A stretch of DNA of 64,000 nucleotides from Prorocentrum cordatum (taxonomy: Eukaryota > Sar > Dinophyceae > Prorocentrales > Prorocentraceae), in the NCBI GenBank assembly GCA_963575745.1, contig CAUYUJ010007446.1:860660-924659 (forward strand), in the 5' to 3' direction. The number at the start of each line of letters is the position of its first letter. Positions within the stretch are counted from its first letter, which is position 1. The notes under the pieces are model-generated. The model worked only from the letters and a program-made list of their open reading frames with translations. It was not told where the DNA came from and did not search any database. Position numbers and translations under genes: made by a program. Shown here one piece after another: positions 1 to 9,726 of this stretch.

Positions 1-235
1 GAGGAGGAGGAGGAGACAGGAGGAGAGAAGAGTCATTGGAGGGGAAAGAGGAGCGAGGAGGGAGAGATGCATGTGGAGGGGAGGGTGAGGGGAAGGGTAA
101 ACCTTTGAGGAGGAGGAGGAGGAGGAGGAGGAGGAGGAGGAGGAGGAGGAGGAGGAAGTGGAGGAGGACGAAGAGGGGGAGGAGGAGGACGAGGAGGAGG
201 AGGAGGACGAGGAGGAGGAGGAGGGAGGAGTCTTA
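1..235. repeat. GGA microsatellite (purine strand on +)
   Basis: Nearly pure GGA/AGG triplets at 1-15 and 104-229, with degenerate GGA-rich sequence between them. The open frames here encode only Glu, Gly or Arg runs and are artefacts of the repeat. Confidence 0.95.
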
Positions 236-239
236 GGGA

Positions 240-1110
240 TTATGGCATCACGTAGCGATAGAACAAACAAGCCACGCCTCACCTGACCTCCATGCGCTGC
301 AAGATGAAGGCCAGCACGAAGAGCATACCGGAGATGGCGGGAACGCGCGGATACCGGCAACAGTACCTCCAAGGGCGACCATGTTCATTCATTCCGCTTG
401 AAAACGCCATGTCGACCCGGTAGAGACATTGTTGAGCAAATTGACCGTGTAGTTATGATGAATGCCGAACGGGCATGACAAGGTCCTGCAACCACAGGTT
501 TCCGCACCAGCACGAAACACACGAGGCCGTACATCCAGCTTGCTAGTCCCAGCGGCAGACATACAACAAAATTCCCAGCGCCCACTTGACAAACAACGGA
601 CCCACAACGGCACCACGGCACTGGGGCCGCGTTTGAAATTCGGCTTTTCACCCCAATCCGACCAAGACGAAACAAGAGGAGTTTGAGCGGGACGAGGATG
701 AACGGCGCGATACCCAGGGTGAAGGACTTAAGCTTGACGTGCCTCCCTCGCTCTGCAAAAACAACAAACAAGTTCCCAAGCGTGTTGGGCAAACATATCC
801 GTACATCTGTACAACAACAGCGAGCTGACATATCTACAACATCGAGTACACCAAATGCTCAACCAAAGCCCCACGAGCTCGTAGCAATAGGAATAAGATG
901 AGAAGCGCGCGCCAACACACAACCAGCGCACCTCGCGTGAAGCAGGCAAGCTTGCGCCTGCTCACAACATTGTAGCGTACCAGCGCCGCATCGAATGACA
1001 CAGGGTCGAAGCGCAAGACGACTCCCGCCAAACGCCACCGAGATTGACGGCAGAGCCAAGCTGCGGTTGACCTGATGCCCCCAGAGAACCACGTAAATGC
1101 GCGAGGCTTG
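240..1110 (-). CDS. possible multi-exon membrane protein (hypothetical)
   Basis: Read on the minus strand, several short hydrophobic frames follow one another as exons might. About 1031-837 gives LAVVCW-like hydrophobic sequence ending in the frame that contains ALLILFLLL. About 755-640 gives LKSFTLGIAPFILVPLKLLL. About 620-560 gives GPLFVKWALGILLYV. About 345-290 gives ISGMLFVLAFILQRME. The second segment is preceded by a T-rich stretch ending in TTTTTGCAG, a good splice acceptor, and the last is followed by a possible GTGAGG donor. No single frame spans the region. GPLFVKWA vaguely recalls the GPTFIKLGQ motif of ABC1/UbiB kinases, but that is too little to name it. Exon borders are not resolved, and the region could be a pseudogene. 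Confidence 0.25.
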
Positions 1111-1169
1111 GTCTCGAGCCAACATAGATTGTTCTAGCCCGAGTGCCTTTGGCCAGAATGGTTTCGGAG

Positions 1170-1640
1170 CAGGGGGAAGGATGGAGAAGGAGATGAGAGG
1201 AGGAGGAGGATGAAGAGGAGGAGGAGGACGATGAGGACGAGGAGGGAGAAGGCGGGGGAGAGGAATAAAAGGAGGAGGAGGAGGAGGAGAACAAGGGGGA
1301 GGAGGAGGAGAAGGAGGGAGTGGAGGATGAGGGAGGCTGAATAGAAAGGAGGAGGAGATGAGAGGAATTGGAGGGAGGAGATAGAAAAGGAGGAGGAGGA
1401 GGAGGAGGAGGAGGAGGGAGGCGGAGGAGGAAAAAGGAGGAGGAGGAGGAAGAGGAGAAGGGGGAGCGGAATTATAGGAGGAGGAGGAGAAGGAGGGGGA
1501 GGGGAATCAGATGGGAGGAGGAGGAGGAGGAGGAGGAGGAGGAGGAGGAGGAGGAGGAGGAAGAGGAGTAGGGAGGAGGAGCTAAGAGGAAGGAGGGAGG
1601 AGGAGGAGGAGGAGGGATGAGAAGAAGCGGCATCCTCCAA
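1170..1640. repeat. GGA microsatellite, interrupted
   Basis: Degenerate GGA/GAA triplets, purest at about 1389-1415 and 1513-1562. Overlapping frames of poly-Ser, poly-Leu, poly-Glu or poly-Gly come from the repeat and are not genes. Confidence 0.95.
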
Positions 1641-2095
1641 CCTCCCACTTCATGCAATCCCGGGCCAGGGCCACGCCTTGCCACAGCCGCCCGCGCGCCC
1701 GCGCGCTGCCCGCAGGAGTCGTGGACCCGGGGACCGGGAGGCGCGCCCGCCTCGCGCCCAAGGGAGGGCCAACGAGGAGGAGGACGAGGAGCAAAAGGAG
1801 GATGAGGAGGGGGAGGGGGAGGCGGAGGAGGAAATAGGCCAACGAGGAGGAAGAGGGGGAGGAGGAGGAAGACAAGCTAGGTGCGCTCGCGTCATATCTG
1901 ACATCCTACCCCTCCCTCCCATCCCTTACCATGGCGTAGATCCCCTCTCTACTCGCACAGTCGGATGTCGAGCAGGGCAATGATCCCGAAAGGGTACGCG
2001 ATGCATTGTAGAGCACGGCATGGCATGGCGTAGAAGAGCACCGCAAAGCGTAGCATCAACCTAGCATTGCATTGCATGCCGTGGCATGGCACGGG
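1641..2095. other. unique GC-rich spacer with a short GGA tract
   Basis: No gene recognised. 1641-1765 is GC-rich with CGCGCCCGCGCGC runs, 1766-1875 is GGA-rich again, and 1876-2095 is mixed sequence with repeated GCATTGCAT and ATGGCATGG words. Confidence 0.6.
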
Positions 2096-2290
2096 AAATG
2101 ACGCCAGCGCTTGCAGCGGGAGCACGAGTCGAAACGAGCGGAAGCGCGGAAATGAGGCCAGCGCTGCAGCGGGAGCACGATTCGGAACGAGCGGAAGCAC
2201 GGAAATGAGGCCAGCGCTGCAGCGGGAGCACGATTCGGAACGAGCGGGGCCCGAAAATGAGGCCGGCGCCTCAGCGAGAGCAGCATTTTG
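2096..2290. repeat. 53-54 bp tandem repeat, about 3.5 copies
   Basis: Each unit begins AAATGAGGCCAGCGC, continues with GCAGCGGGAGCACG and ends in GAACGAGCGGAAGC. Unit starts are near 2096, 2150, 2203 and 2251. The last unit is diverged and leads into unique sequence. Confidence 0.85.
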
Positions 2291-2418
2291 AAAAAATGCA
2301 GGCGAAAACCCAACTCCGGGGAAACCTGTGTTTAAAAAAGACAATACGCGGGGGGGGGGTCGAGCACTTTCAAACCGTCATCAGGGGAAGAGGGAGAGTA
2401 GTATTCATATTGAGCAAT

Positions 2419-2725
2419 TGTGGAGGAGGGGGAGGAGGAGGAGGAGGAGGAGGAGGAGGAGGAGGAGGAGGAGGAGGAGGAGGAGGAGGAGGAAGAGGAA
2501 GAGGAGGAGGGGGAGGGGGAGGAAGAGGAGGAGGAGGAGGAGGAGGAGGCGGCGGAGGAGGGACGGGGAGGAGGAGGGGGAGGAGGAGGAGGAGGAGGAG
2601 GAGGAGACGGAGGAGGAGGAAGAGGAGGAGGAGGAGGAGGATCAGCAGGAGGGGGAGGAGGAGGAGAGGAGGAGGAAGACGAGGAGGAGGAGGAAGAGGA
2701 GGAAGGGGGAGGAGGGGCGAGGAAG
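2419..2725. repeat. GGA microsatellite, about 300 bp
   Basis: Almost uninterrupted GGA/GAG triplets. It sits just before a dispersed repeat whose second copy (near 18.1 kb) also follows a purine/pyrimidine triplet tract. Confidence 0.95.
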
Positions 2726-2819
2726 AGGAAGGCAGGACCGAAGTCCGTGAGTAGGAGGAGGATTGCGAGGGTATCGGTCCTCCCCCACCATTCTCTTTCC
2801 TTCTAAGTAATGTCTTCCT

Positions 2820-2990
2820 GTCGCACCCCGAGGCCAGTTTTTAGGGCGGACCGGGCGTTTCCCCTGAGATGTTCTCACCACTTATGACCCTGAAGCTTAA
2901 ACGTTGGAAACAGTTTCACAGATGGAGGGCGGGTGGTTTTCAAAATGTGGCTCTCGCCTTAGCGCCGCGCACATTCGATGCTACAAATTA
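2820..2990. repeat. dispersed repeat, copy 1 (partner at 18104-18262)
   Basis: Shares with the later copy, in order: CCGAGGCCAGT, GGGCGTTTC, CTGAAGCTTAA, CAGTTTCACAG, GAGGGCGGG, and AAAATGTGGCTCTCGCC followed by CCGCGCACATTCG. A shorter relative, GGGGGCGGGTGGTTTTGAAA, lies at about 19668. No coding potential is evident. Confidence 0.75.
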
Positions 2991-3456
2991 CAAGAGTTTC
3001 ACGTCTTCCCATGATCAACGTACCAGACAGAGTGTTTTGAACAGACTCAGGATTATGCGGGCGCAAGAGTTACGTTGATTCGCGGTGGTAAAGTCCCAGG
3101 AACGTTATTCTGGTACGATTCAGGCTCGTCAAGATGCAACATTCAGGTTGATCCGTGGCGTTGGAATCCCGAGAACACTGTTTTGGCATGCTTCGGAATA
3201 TTTAAATGGTTATTTTCCGACGAGGCAGTTCCCCCATTGGAGATGAGCCGCTTTAGGAACTTATGAAGAAGGGAGCTTGGAGGGAGGATTTATTCCAACA
3301 TCGTTGATGACTCTTGGGTTTACACTAGTCCTCCTCCTCCTTGTTTTTTATCTGTCGTTGCCTCTTGGTTTTTGTCCGCCCTGCCCCCGCAGGTCGCGGG
3401 GGGAGGGGCTCGAGGGCATCGGCGCTTCGACGAGAACTCGTCCGCATCACCCAGTC
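2991..3456. other. unique spacer, nothing recognised
   Basis: Moderate-GC sequence without recognisable protein, RNA gene or long repeat. A hydrophobic frame around 3300-3380 (LLLLVFYLSLPLG) opens a longer frame that then runs through GGA repeats, so it is not supported as a gene. Confidence 0.5.
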
Positions 3457-3795
3457 ACCGAGGAGGAGGAGGAGGAGGAGGAAGAGGAGGAAGAGGGTAG
3501 GACCGAAGTCAGTGAACAAGGGGAGGAGGGGGAGGCAGTGTATCATCGTCATCCTGCTTCCATCCTCTTCGCTCTCTTTACATATTGGTTCTTGTTGCCC
3601 CTCCCACCAGTGCTCCGGTGGGAGGGGCTCGAGGGCCGCATTCGTCGTAGAGAGAAAGGCCCGGAGCTCGAAGCCCGAAACTCGAAGCAGGAGGAAGAGG
3701 AGGAGGGGGAGGAGGAGGAGGAGGAGGAGGAGGAGGACAAACGGAAGAAAGAAAGCAAAAACACAGGAGGGAGGAGGAGAGGGGAGGGTAGGACA
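3457..3795. repeat. two GGA tracts flanking unique sequence
   Basis: GGA/GAA triplets at 3457-3545 and 3685-3795, separated by about 140 bp with a GGGAGGGGCTCGAGGGC motif also found at about 3398-3417. This is the left flank of the Copia element. Confidence 0.85.
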
Positions 3796-3840
3796 GGGGG
3801 GGGCGGTGGGACAGCTTTAGCACGACGAGGACGGCCCTTC

Positions 3841-4100
3841 ACTCTAAAGCGAGCTGAGGGACGTAAGGAGTGGAAGCGAGCGTGCGCCCGCGGCCGCGTC
3901 GGCTCAAGCGGCCGGCCGCCCAAATTTGACTGCGCCTCACTGCGAGGCACACGGTCGCGATCGAGACCAAAAAGGATTTTCCTAGTGCTTGAGATGGCAT
4001 CTCCTCTCATACTGGGACTATGGCTACTACGATACAACAGAGCGGGAGCTTGGCTTCGCCTGATGCGAAGCTGTTGGCTGGGCCTTCCAGCCCCCTTCAA
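3841..4100 (+). repeat. 5' LTR (260 bp)
   Basis: Begins ACTCTAAAGCGAGCTGAGGG and ends CCAGCCCCCTTCAA; it aligns without gaps to 16401-16660 with 16 substitutions. It lacks the usual TG...CA ends. Near its 3' end are two potential stem-loops: GCTTCGC with GCGAAGC at about 4053-4071, and GGCTGG with CCAGCC at about 4076-4092. The word GGCTCAAG inside the LTR matches the spliced-leader end but lacks the rest of it. Confidence 0.93.
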
Positions 4101-4103
4101 CTT

Positions 4104-4115
4104 TGGTAGCGGAGC
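4104..4115 (+). other. primer-binding site candidate (initiator/elongator tRNA-Met type)
   Basis: TGGTAGCGGAGC starts three bases after the 5' LTR. Most Copia elements prime from tRNA-Met with TGGTATCAGAGC here; this sequence differs at three positions and starts with the TGG expected from pairing to a tRNA CCA end. Confidence 0.75.
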
Positions 4116-4577
4116 TGGCCTATGGTGGTCAGCTCTTGCTCTACTCCTCACCATCCACGGCACTATCTGGTGGACTACAGATACGGCAGGACATCAGGGT
4201 GCAGTTGGATTGCGCGGAGGAGTGTACACAGTTACGCAGGACCGCAAGGAAACTTGCAGCGATACCTCTGTCCAATCGGAGGTCTCTTACTCACATCTCA
4301 CATCCCTGCGCTATTACACTCCTGAAGTCCACCCACCTACTCCAATTGGAAATTTCTTCGAAGACATAATGCATGGAAACATGCGGTACGATACACTGCC
4401 GCCTCCGACCCCACGCAGACTTACGACGACAAAGCATAAGTCCTCACCGACTACATCCGACTACGACCTACGAGGCCACTGGATTGGGGTTATTATCGTT
4501 GGGCTCATGTGGGTCGATATTGGGTGTGCGGTGGGACATATGCGGGGCGGAGACGACACTAGAACGACTGGTCCCAA

Positions 4578-5450
4578 TTGGGACCCTGCCGGCCAAGTAC
4601 CATTTCGCGAGTTCGTCCGCGAAGTACATGCCTGGATCAATGTGACCACAGGCAACATGACGCCCCCCAGCAAGCCGCCGCATTGCAGCGAGGTTTGGGA
4701 GGTCTCGCACGGATTATAGCCACGAGAGTCCCCCCAGCAGTTATTAATTTTGGTGCCGATATAGGCGGTCCCCACACCGACGGCGTCACCTACATTATGT
4801 TCTTCCTAAGTACGAAGTTCGAGAACCTAGAAGAGGAACGCCAACTTAACTCTGGCACGGCTCTCATTGACTTTCGAGTCCATGCGGGTGAACGTATCGA
4901 CCAGGCGTTAGCACGGTTCGAAATAGCCCGCTACGAAGCTGAAACCGCCGGCTTCAACATCCCCAACTTCTAAACCTTAGCAGTAATTATATTCAGAGCT
5001 CTTGGAGTGGGGACATCGCGTGCATAACAACTCCTGCAGCCTCTGAACCACCACATGCCGTTGCGGCACTGAGAAGCTTCTTGCTACCACGCCAAAGGTG
5101 CCAGGAGCAGCGCCCAGAGATAAGACTGCTCAGTCCTACGACATCAAGGAGAAGAAGCGCCAGGACTTCGATATCAGTACCCCGCCAGGAACTCCAAGGA
5201 CGCCCAGAGGATCTGTTGGCGCTGCCCATCGTCGGCGAGCGCAGCAGCGCCTGCCGCGCCAATGGCAGCCCCACGCTCCGCGGGGCAACCTGCTCAGAGG
5301 TCTGCGGGGCAACCTGCTCAGAGTTCAGCGAGGCATCCTGCCCCTGCGTTGGAGGTGCCACCGGAATGTCAAGAGCTCGGGGAAAGGATGCGCATTTCCA
5401 ACCGCACGAAGATTAATCCAGCGTAACCTCCGCGGAAGGGCGATGGGTCG
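4578..5450 (+). pseudogene. Copia Gag-like region, interrupted
   Basis: The clearest part is at 4800-4973, with FFLSTKFENL, then FRVHAGERIDQALARFE, then GFNIPNF, a pattern seen in Copia-type capsid domains (R-x-G-E-x-I-D-x-x-L-x-R-F-E). The frame stops with TAA at 4971-4973. Related sequence (ALGVGTS, then QLLQPLNHHMP) continues in another frame to about 5080. From about 5200 the frame reading SAGQPAQ carries three 24-nt units, each with the hairpin described separately. The protein would bind element RNA and form the particle; here it is decayed. The start codon is not determined. Confidence 0.55.
5280..5341 (+). repeat. three 24-nt units, each with a 14-nt hairpin
   Basis: Hairpins at 5280-5293 and 5304-5317 are identical (GCGGG-GCAA-CCTGC). 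A third, degenerate one at 5328-5341 has the same spacing. Read in frame, the first two encode SAGQPAQ. This is the only place where the element's hairpin is tandemly arranged. Confidence 0.9.
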
Positions 5451-5559
5451 GACCGATATATGGCGGCGCAGTGCAATATCGTGGACACTGCTGTCCATTA
5501 TGACCCAGGTGCACACGCGCGCCAAAATATTGCGCAACATTCTGCGGACACGCCCAGTA

Positions 5560-6470
5560 CTCACGTCTGACTCTGAAAGGGAAGATTTGGAAAACATCCT
5601 CATATCAGAAAATTTGTTCAAGCCGAAGTTCAAGTTCGATGATCAGCGCACGATTTCCGAGTCGTTGACGACTGCCCTCCGTCGCAGGCCGTTTCGTAGA
5701 GGCCAATTGTCGGACATATTCATTCGGGGAATTACGACGTATGATGAGCATGGCGGATGGGCAGAATTATCACAGCTACTCAACAGATGGCCTGCGGAAG
5801 GGTTTAAGAGCCACCACCACAGGCACTTGGATAGGGTGCGCCACAAGCTCAATAATCAGCACTCGGCGTACCAGGTGCATGCTGTCTTGGAACTGTTTGG
5901 CATGGTAGACGAATCTGCAGATCAAGAAGATGAAGTATTCTTCCGAGAACCACGACGCATACTTCATCCGTCCAAGTAACGGACATAGCAGCCCTGGTAG
6001 TAAGTGCCCTGAGTCATTATATATACGAGAATTACGGGCCTGTCCGCTCCCGGGGCACCCTGTTAGTTCATTCATGGAACTCAATGGGAGAATATGCCGC
6101 GTATTCTTACTGTTGGATTCTCATACCGCGCCGACGACCCCATCAAGAAGAGGGGCAGACAGTTTGTACATGGCTGCCCATACCTTCCTGGTGATAACCG
6201 GATTCAGTCCGGCTTGCGCGTCGATTCGGAGGTCCGGATCATGGTCAGTTTGAAGAATTTGGTCCGGGGCAACATTCCGATTTGGCGCTCAGCTAACGAC
6301 ATCGTCATGACAGCGGGCCGGAATGGCAGGATTCCTCCAACTCACATCGTCCAGTTGATTGGGATTCTACCCAGGCCTGATTGTCAGTTCAATCGTGCGG
6401 GACAGGTATGGGTAAATCTTTATATTCGAGGGACAGCAATCAGCCGTGTCAGAGCGGTAAACTTGAAGAT
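5560..6470 (+). pseudogene. KptA/Tpt1-like RNA 2'-phosphotransferase domain inside the Copia polyprotein
   Basis: KptA/Tpt1 enzymes use NAD+ to remove the 2'-phosphate left by tRNA-type splicing ligation. The ordered motifs here match that fold. An N-terminal part (about 5560-5975) has the winged-helix-like HGGWAELSQLLNR and ends near AVLELFGMVDES. Then come YIRELRACPLPGHPVSSF (about 6020-6075; the family has IRAxQGHS), FSYRADDPIKKRG and VHGCPYLPGDNR (6110-6200; compare YHGT...I...GL and VHLA), SGLRVDSEVRIMVSL, and IPIWRSANDIVMTAGRNG (6275-6330; compare RSxNxVILTxG). The pieces lie in two frames with stops between (for example TAA near 5978), and the HGTS motif is not intact. It sits between Gag and the RING linker, where ordinary Copia has nothing. 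Family identification is by eye; an unrelated domain of similar pattern cannot be excluded. Confidence 0.65.
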
Positions 6471-6640
6471 ATGCACGAGACCCGCAATGATGCATCATCT
6501 TTGAAGAATTGGTTCTTCCCAAGTACCCCCTACAATTTGAAGTGTCCCGATCCGCCTCCGGTGCAGGAGGTCGTGTTCTCAATTGTGCCCATGATGGACG
6601 CATGCCATGCGGGGGCACCTGCAGGGGGATCTGATGGATC

Positions 6641-7694
6641 ATGGATACAGGCTCGGAGCGCCGACGTGATGGGTATTACACCAGGTGGTATTGCGCCCTC
6701 CGACACTTTGTGCGTCAAAGTTCCGTGGCGTGCTCATTGCAACAAGTGCCAGTGCCTGCAGGGCAACTTGCTTCGTTTGCTCCTATGAGCAGAGCAACTA
6801 CACCATTTGGTATTCCACAGAACGCTGGGAGCAACAACAGCCTGCAGGCGAGGCTCCAAAGCATTCGGATGGATCCGCAGCTCTATCAGGCTTTACAGGC
6901 GACATCGCCATTTGCATCGCCGCGCCCACATGCGGGGCAACCTGCTTTCCCTGACCAATACGCCATACAGAGAAGTTCAGTCCGCCAGCAAGAATGGATG
7001 TATCGGTAGATGCGCGAGGCCGCTCAGAGCATGCGGAGGGGCGGCATTGACCTCCCGAGTGCCAACTGGACGCCGCCGTGGGAGTATGTTCTGGATCCAA
7101 ATCCATCACCGGACAACCCCAATCGGTTTGGTTGTGTGCCAGCATTCTTCAGTCATCCGACATGCGATCCAACATCTGCTGATCGTCCTACAGCAGCGCC
7201 AATGGATCACCGATTCTTTCCTGACTATCATGCCCAGGTGAGTGGTTCGGGCGGCGGCCGACGATTTCTACCAGTCGCAGCTGACACGCGGCTCAGGGTA
7301 TACATCAGGTGTGCCAGGACAGATACCTCACTATGGTTATCTGGCTCCCTCCATGGATCAGGATGTGCAGCAACAGGCCCCACGCCTAACACTGCCGCCG
7401 GCCATGGGGGAGCTGCGCCCTGAGATATTAGCCATACACGAGGCGCAGCAGGCCAATTTGGCTATGCAGGCTACTCGCCAGCGCCGAAATCAGGATCGTC
7501 AGGCCGACCGAATGCTGAGCCGCGCGGGGCGACCTGCTAATCGCAATCCAGCAGGGGCACCTGCGAGCAGTCCAGCCATGGTTGCGTCAATGCAGCCACC
7601 GACGGTATCACCAATTCGGTTCGAGGCTGGTGAGTCAGACGCGTGTCAGGCCATCGGCAACACCGCCCATCATCAGAGACGGCGACTTCGGTAA
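6641..7694 (+). pseudogene. Pro/Gln/Ala-rich linker of the Copia polyprotein
   Basis: Low-complexity sequence joining the KptA-like and RING-like parts: 6641-7009 in one frame, TAG at 7007-7009, the same frame to about 7240 (GIDLPSANWTPPWEYVLDP), then another frame to 7694 (EILAIHEAQQANLAMQATRQ, a helix, followed by RAGRPANRNPAGAPASSP). Hairpin copies at 6609, 6758, 6932, 7524 and 7551 are translated as AGAPA, AGQLA, AGQPA, AGRPA and AGAPA. No catalytic domain was recognised. Confidence 0.55.
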
Positions 7695-7980
7695 GTGTTC
7701 CACATGCCTGGACCAGTTCATGAACCACGACATGGTCTGGCGCCTCCAACGCGGCCACATATTCCACGCACAATGCTGGGATCGAGTGGTACGCGCTCAT
7801 GTGGATAGACAGTTGGCTGGGAACATTGAAGGTTCCCCAAGTGAGGCCCCCTGCGCTATATGCAGGGGTGTTGGCCTCATTCCTGCCGAGTTTCACTGCG
7901 CCCTGGCTGGAGATCAGGATTCACTCAACCGTCATGAAGATATACTCCGATGGGGCGAACGAGCTCAGAGATCTCCGTGA
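7660..7980 (+). pseudogene. RING-H2-like zinc finger in the Copia polyprotein
   Basis: The frame from 7582 to 7980 encodes KCSTCLDQF, then LQRGHIFHAQCWD, then PCAICRG. Ligand codons are C 7696, C 7705, H 7756, H 7765, C 7774, C 7852 and C 7861, giving C-x2-C-x14-[R]-x1-H-x2-H-x2-C-x25-C-x2-C. That is RING-H2 spacing with the third ligand, normally Cys, read as Arg (CGC at 7750). RING-H2 domains usually recruit a ubiquitin-conjugating enzyme; a finger lacking ligand three probably folds poorly. The frame stops at 7980 while the protease frame opens at 7799, so the join is frameshifted. Confidence 0.75.
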
Positions 7981-9028
7981 AGAGCTCAACCGCGTTACGG
8001 CGATGATGACGGGCACCGCGGCAGACTCGATGACGACGCCACCGGGGCAACCTGCATCACCAGCCAACGCGGGGCTAGTAACGGAGGCAACCACACTTGC
8101 AGGGGCCCCTGCTTTAGACATGCCTATGCCGCTGGTGGCAGAGACCGACAACAACGCAGGGACACCTGCTCTATCAGATTCACCTCCGGTGCCGGTGAAC
8201 GATGCGTGGTTGAGGCGCATGGAAAGGGCTATCGACAGGGGCGCTCAATGGCTTCAGTCTTCGCACGCATACACGCCACATGGGCGAGATCTTCGTCCAC
8301 GCAGTCAGCGCAGGACGGAGAGCTTTGCAAGCATTCGCAGAAGCAATAGTGAGATATCCGAACGCGACATGCTGCATACTGTATTTGTGATAGATACTGA
8401 TGGTCAGGTGGGCATGCGCGCGGACGAGGACACGCTCCTGAACTTACCCATTACCTCCACATCACACCCATATACGTATGGCGAATATCTTACAGCCTGG
8501 ATCTTTGAAAAGAATCTCACTACGGAAGAAGAGGCTCGTGGGTATATGAGTGTTTTTTTGTCACATCTTTGTTTAGAAATCGATTGGGTGTTGGAGCAGA
8601 GGTGCCGCGCAGGCTTGCATGGTGCGACAGTGCATGAAGTTCCTGGACTATTTGGTGAACGCCATGAGCTAACCTTGGCAGCTAACAGTGGAAGTATGAC
8701 CACTGGTATGTTTACTATTTGGGACACCGGCAGCAACATCAATATTATTGGATTAGAGACGGCGCAGACCTTTGAGCAGGTATCACGCCCCCACGGACAC
8801 GCCATTAAAAGGCTTAACCTCACGACGAGCCTTTACGTGTCAGGAGTGGGACATGGCGCCGCGATCTGCGATAAATCCTTGCATTGCAAGATTGCACGCA
8901 AAGAAAGGGGATATCCTGCGGGGCAACCTGCCGCGCCGAGACCTGATACGCATTCAGCAAATGTAGCTGAGGGTTCGGGGGGGGGGGAGGGGGGCCCTGC
9001 CATCCTGGGCCTGATGGGGCATGTCTAA
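7920..9028 (+). pseudogene. Copia aspartic protease region
   Basis: One frame runs from about 7920 to the TAA at 9026-9028. It starts with a helical stretch (NELRDLREELNRVTAMM), then a Pro/Ala-rich part with four hairpin-encoded AGxPA units, then an unassigned domain (8340-8640). The protease itself follows: TIWDTGSNINIIGLETA, with active-site DTGS at 8723-8734, then LYVSGVGHGAAICD at about 8833-8875, the usual VSGVG flap region of Copia proteases. The protease would cut the polyprotein. The frame breaks in a G-run at 8979-8996 (GGG repeats), a likely indel site. Confidence 0.85.
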
Positions 9029-9099
9029 CATGAGGACCATCCTGATCCTTGAGCAGGGGCGCGAGAAGATGATCATCCCCGGCGGGAGATGCACAAGGT

Positions 9100-9726
9100 A
9101 TGCTCGGAAAAGGTGCCAGGGCACTCGACCTGATGAAGACACCTTCCGGACATCTGGCGCTCAAGGCCGACGAGTACGAGATGGCTACTGAGGATCAAGG
9201 GTCGATGTCGTTTACTATCACGGCCAATCCTCAGCGCGAAGAAGCCCCATTGCTCGTCGAGGAGATCCCATCCAGAGCCAATCGCAGGGGCACATGCTGT
9301 GAACGGTGCTCACGCATACATGATGTCACAGGATACGAAGGTCATCATCTTCTCTATCAATGCCGAGACGTTCACTGTCACGATCCAGACTTTGGCTAAC
9401 ATCACCTTGAAGACATGGCATCGTAGAAAAATATCCTGTGGGACTACCCCGACCTCGGCCGACAAAGACTTCGCCCTCCGCAATTTGCAGGCGAAGACAT
9501 ATCAGGCCATCTACGAGGGGGGCACGAAGTGGACGCCTCCCGACGCACAGGCAGGGACACCTGCGGAAGGGATGATGCCGCTGAGAAGTTTGACATTCTT
9601 ACTTCGAGCAACGGCTCTGCAGCGCAGCGTGGCACAGGCATTTGGACGCCCCCATCGCCAAACGGGTGACGGGGGCAGGCGCGCGCCACGGCCACTCGCG
9701 CTTGCTCAGACAGGCCGAACATTCAG
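9100..9726 (+). other. Copia interdomain region, frame unclear
   Basis: Between the protease and the methyltransferase-like part no frame stays open for long. A frame from 9100 to 9399 encodes EDQGSMSFTITANPQREEAP and then Cys/His-rich sequence; another from 9299 to 9570 holds ITLKTWHRRKISCGTTPT. Hairpins lie at 9284, 9551 and 9742. It is probably a decayed part of the polyprotein. Confidence 0.4.

Noticed and set aside
240-620. Naming the minus-strand membrane segments as an ABC1/UbiB kinase
   Set aside because: Only one short motif (GPLFVKWA) resembles it; the rest gives no support, so it is left hypothetical.
2257-2806. Frames rich in Gly, Glu or Arg over GGA repeats (also at 1134-1640, 37299-38153 and 61736-62782)
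   Set aside because: They are direct translations of a triplet microsatellite, with no non-repetitive domain.
3905-3912. GGCTCAAG in the Copia LTR as a spliced-leader relic
   Set aside because: Only the last eight bases match; the upstream bases do not resemble the leader, and the sequence is simply part of the LTR.
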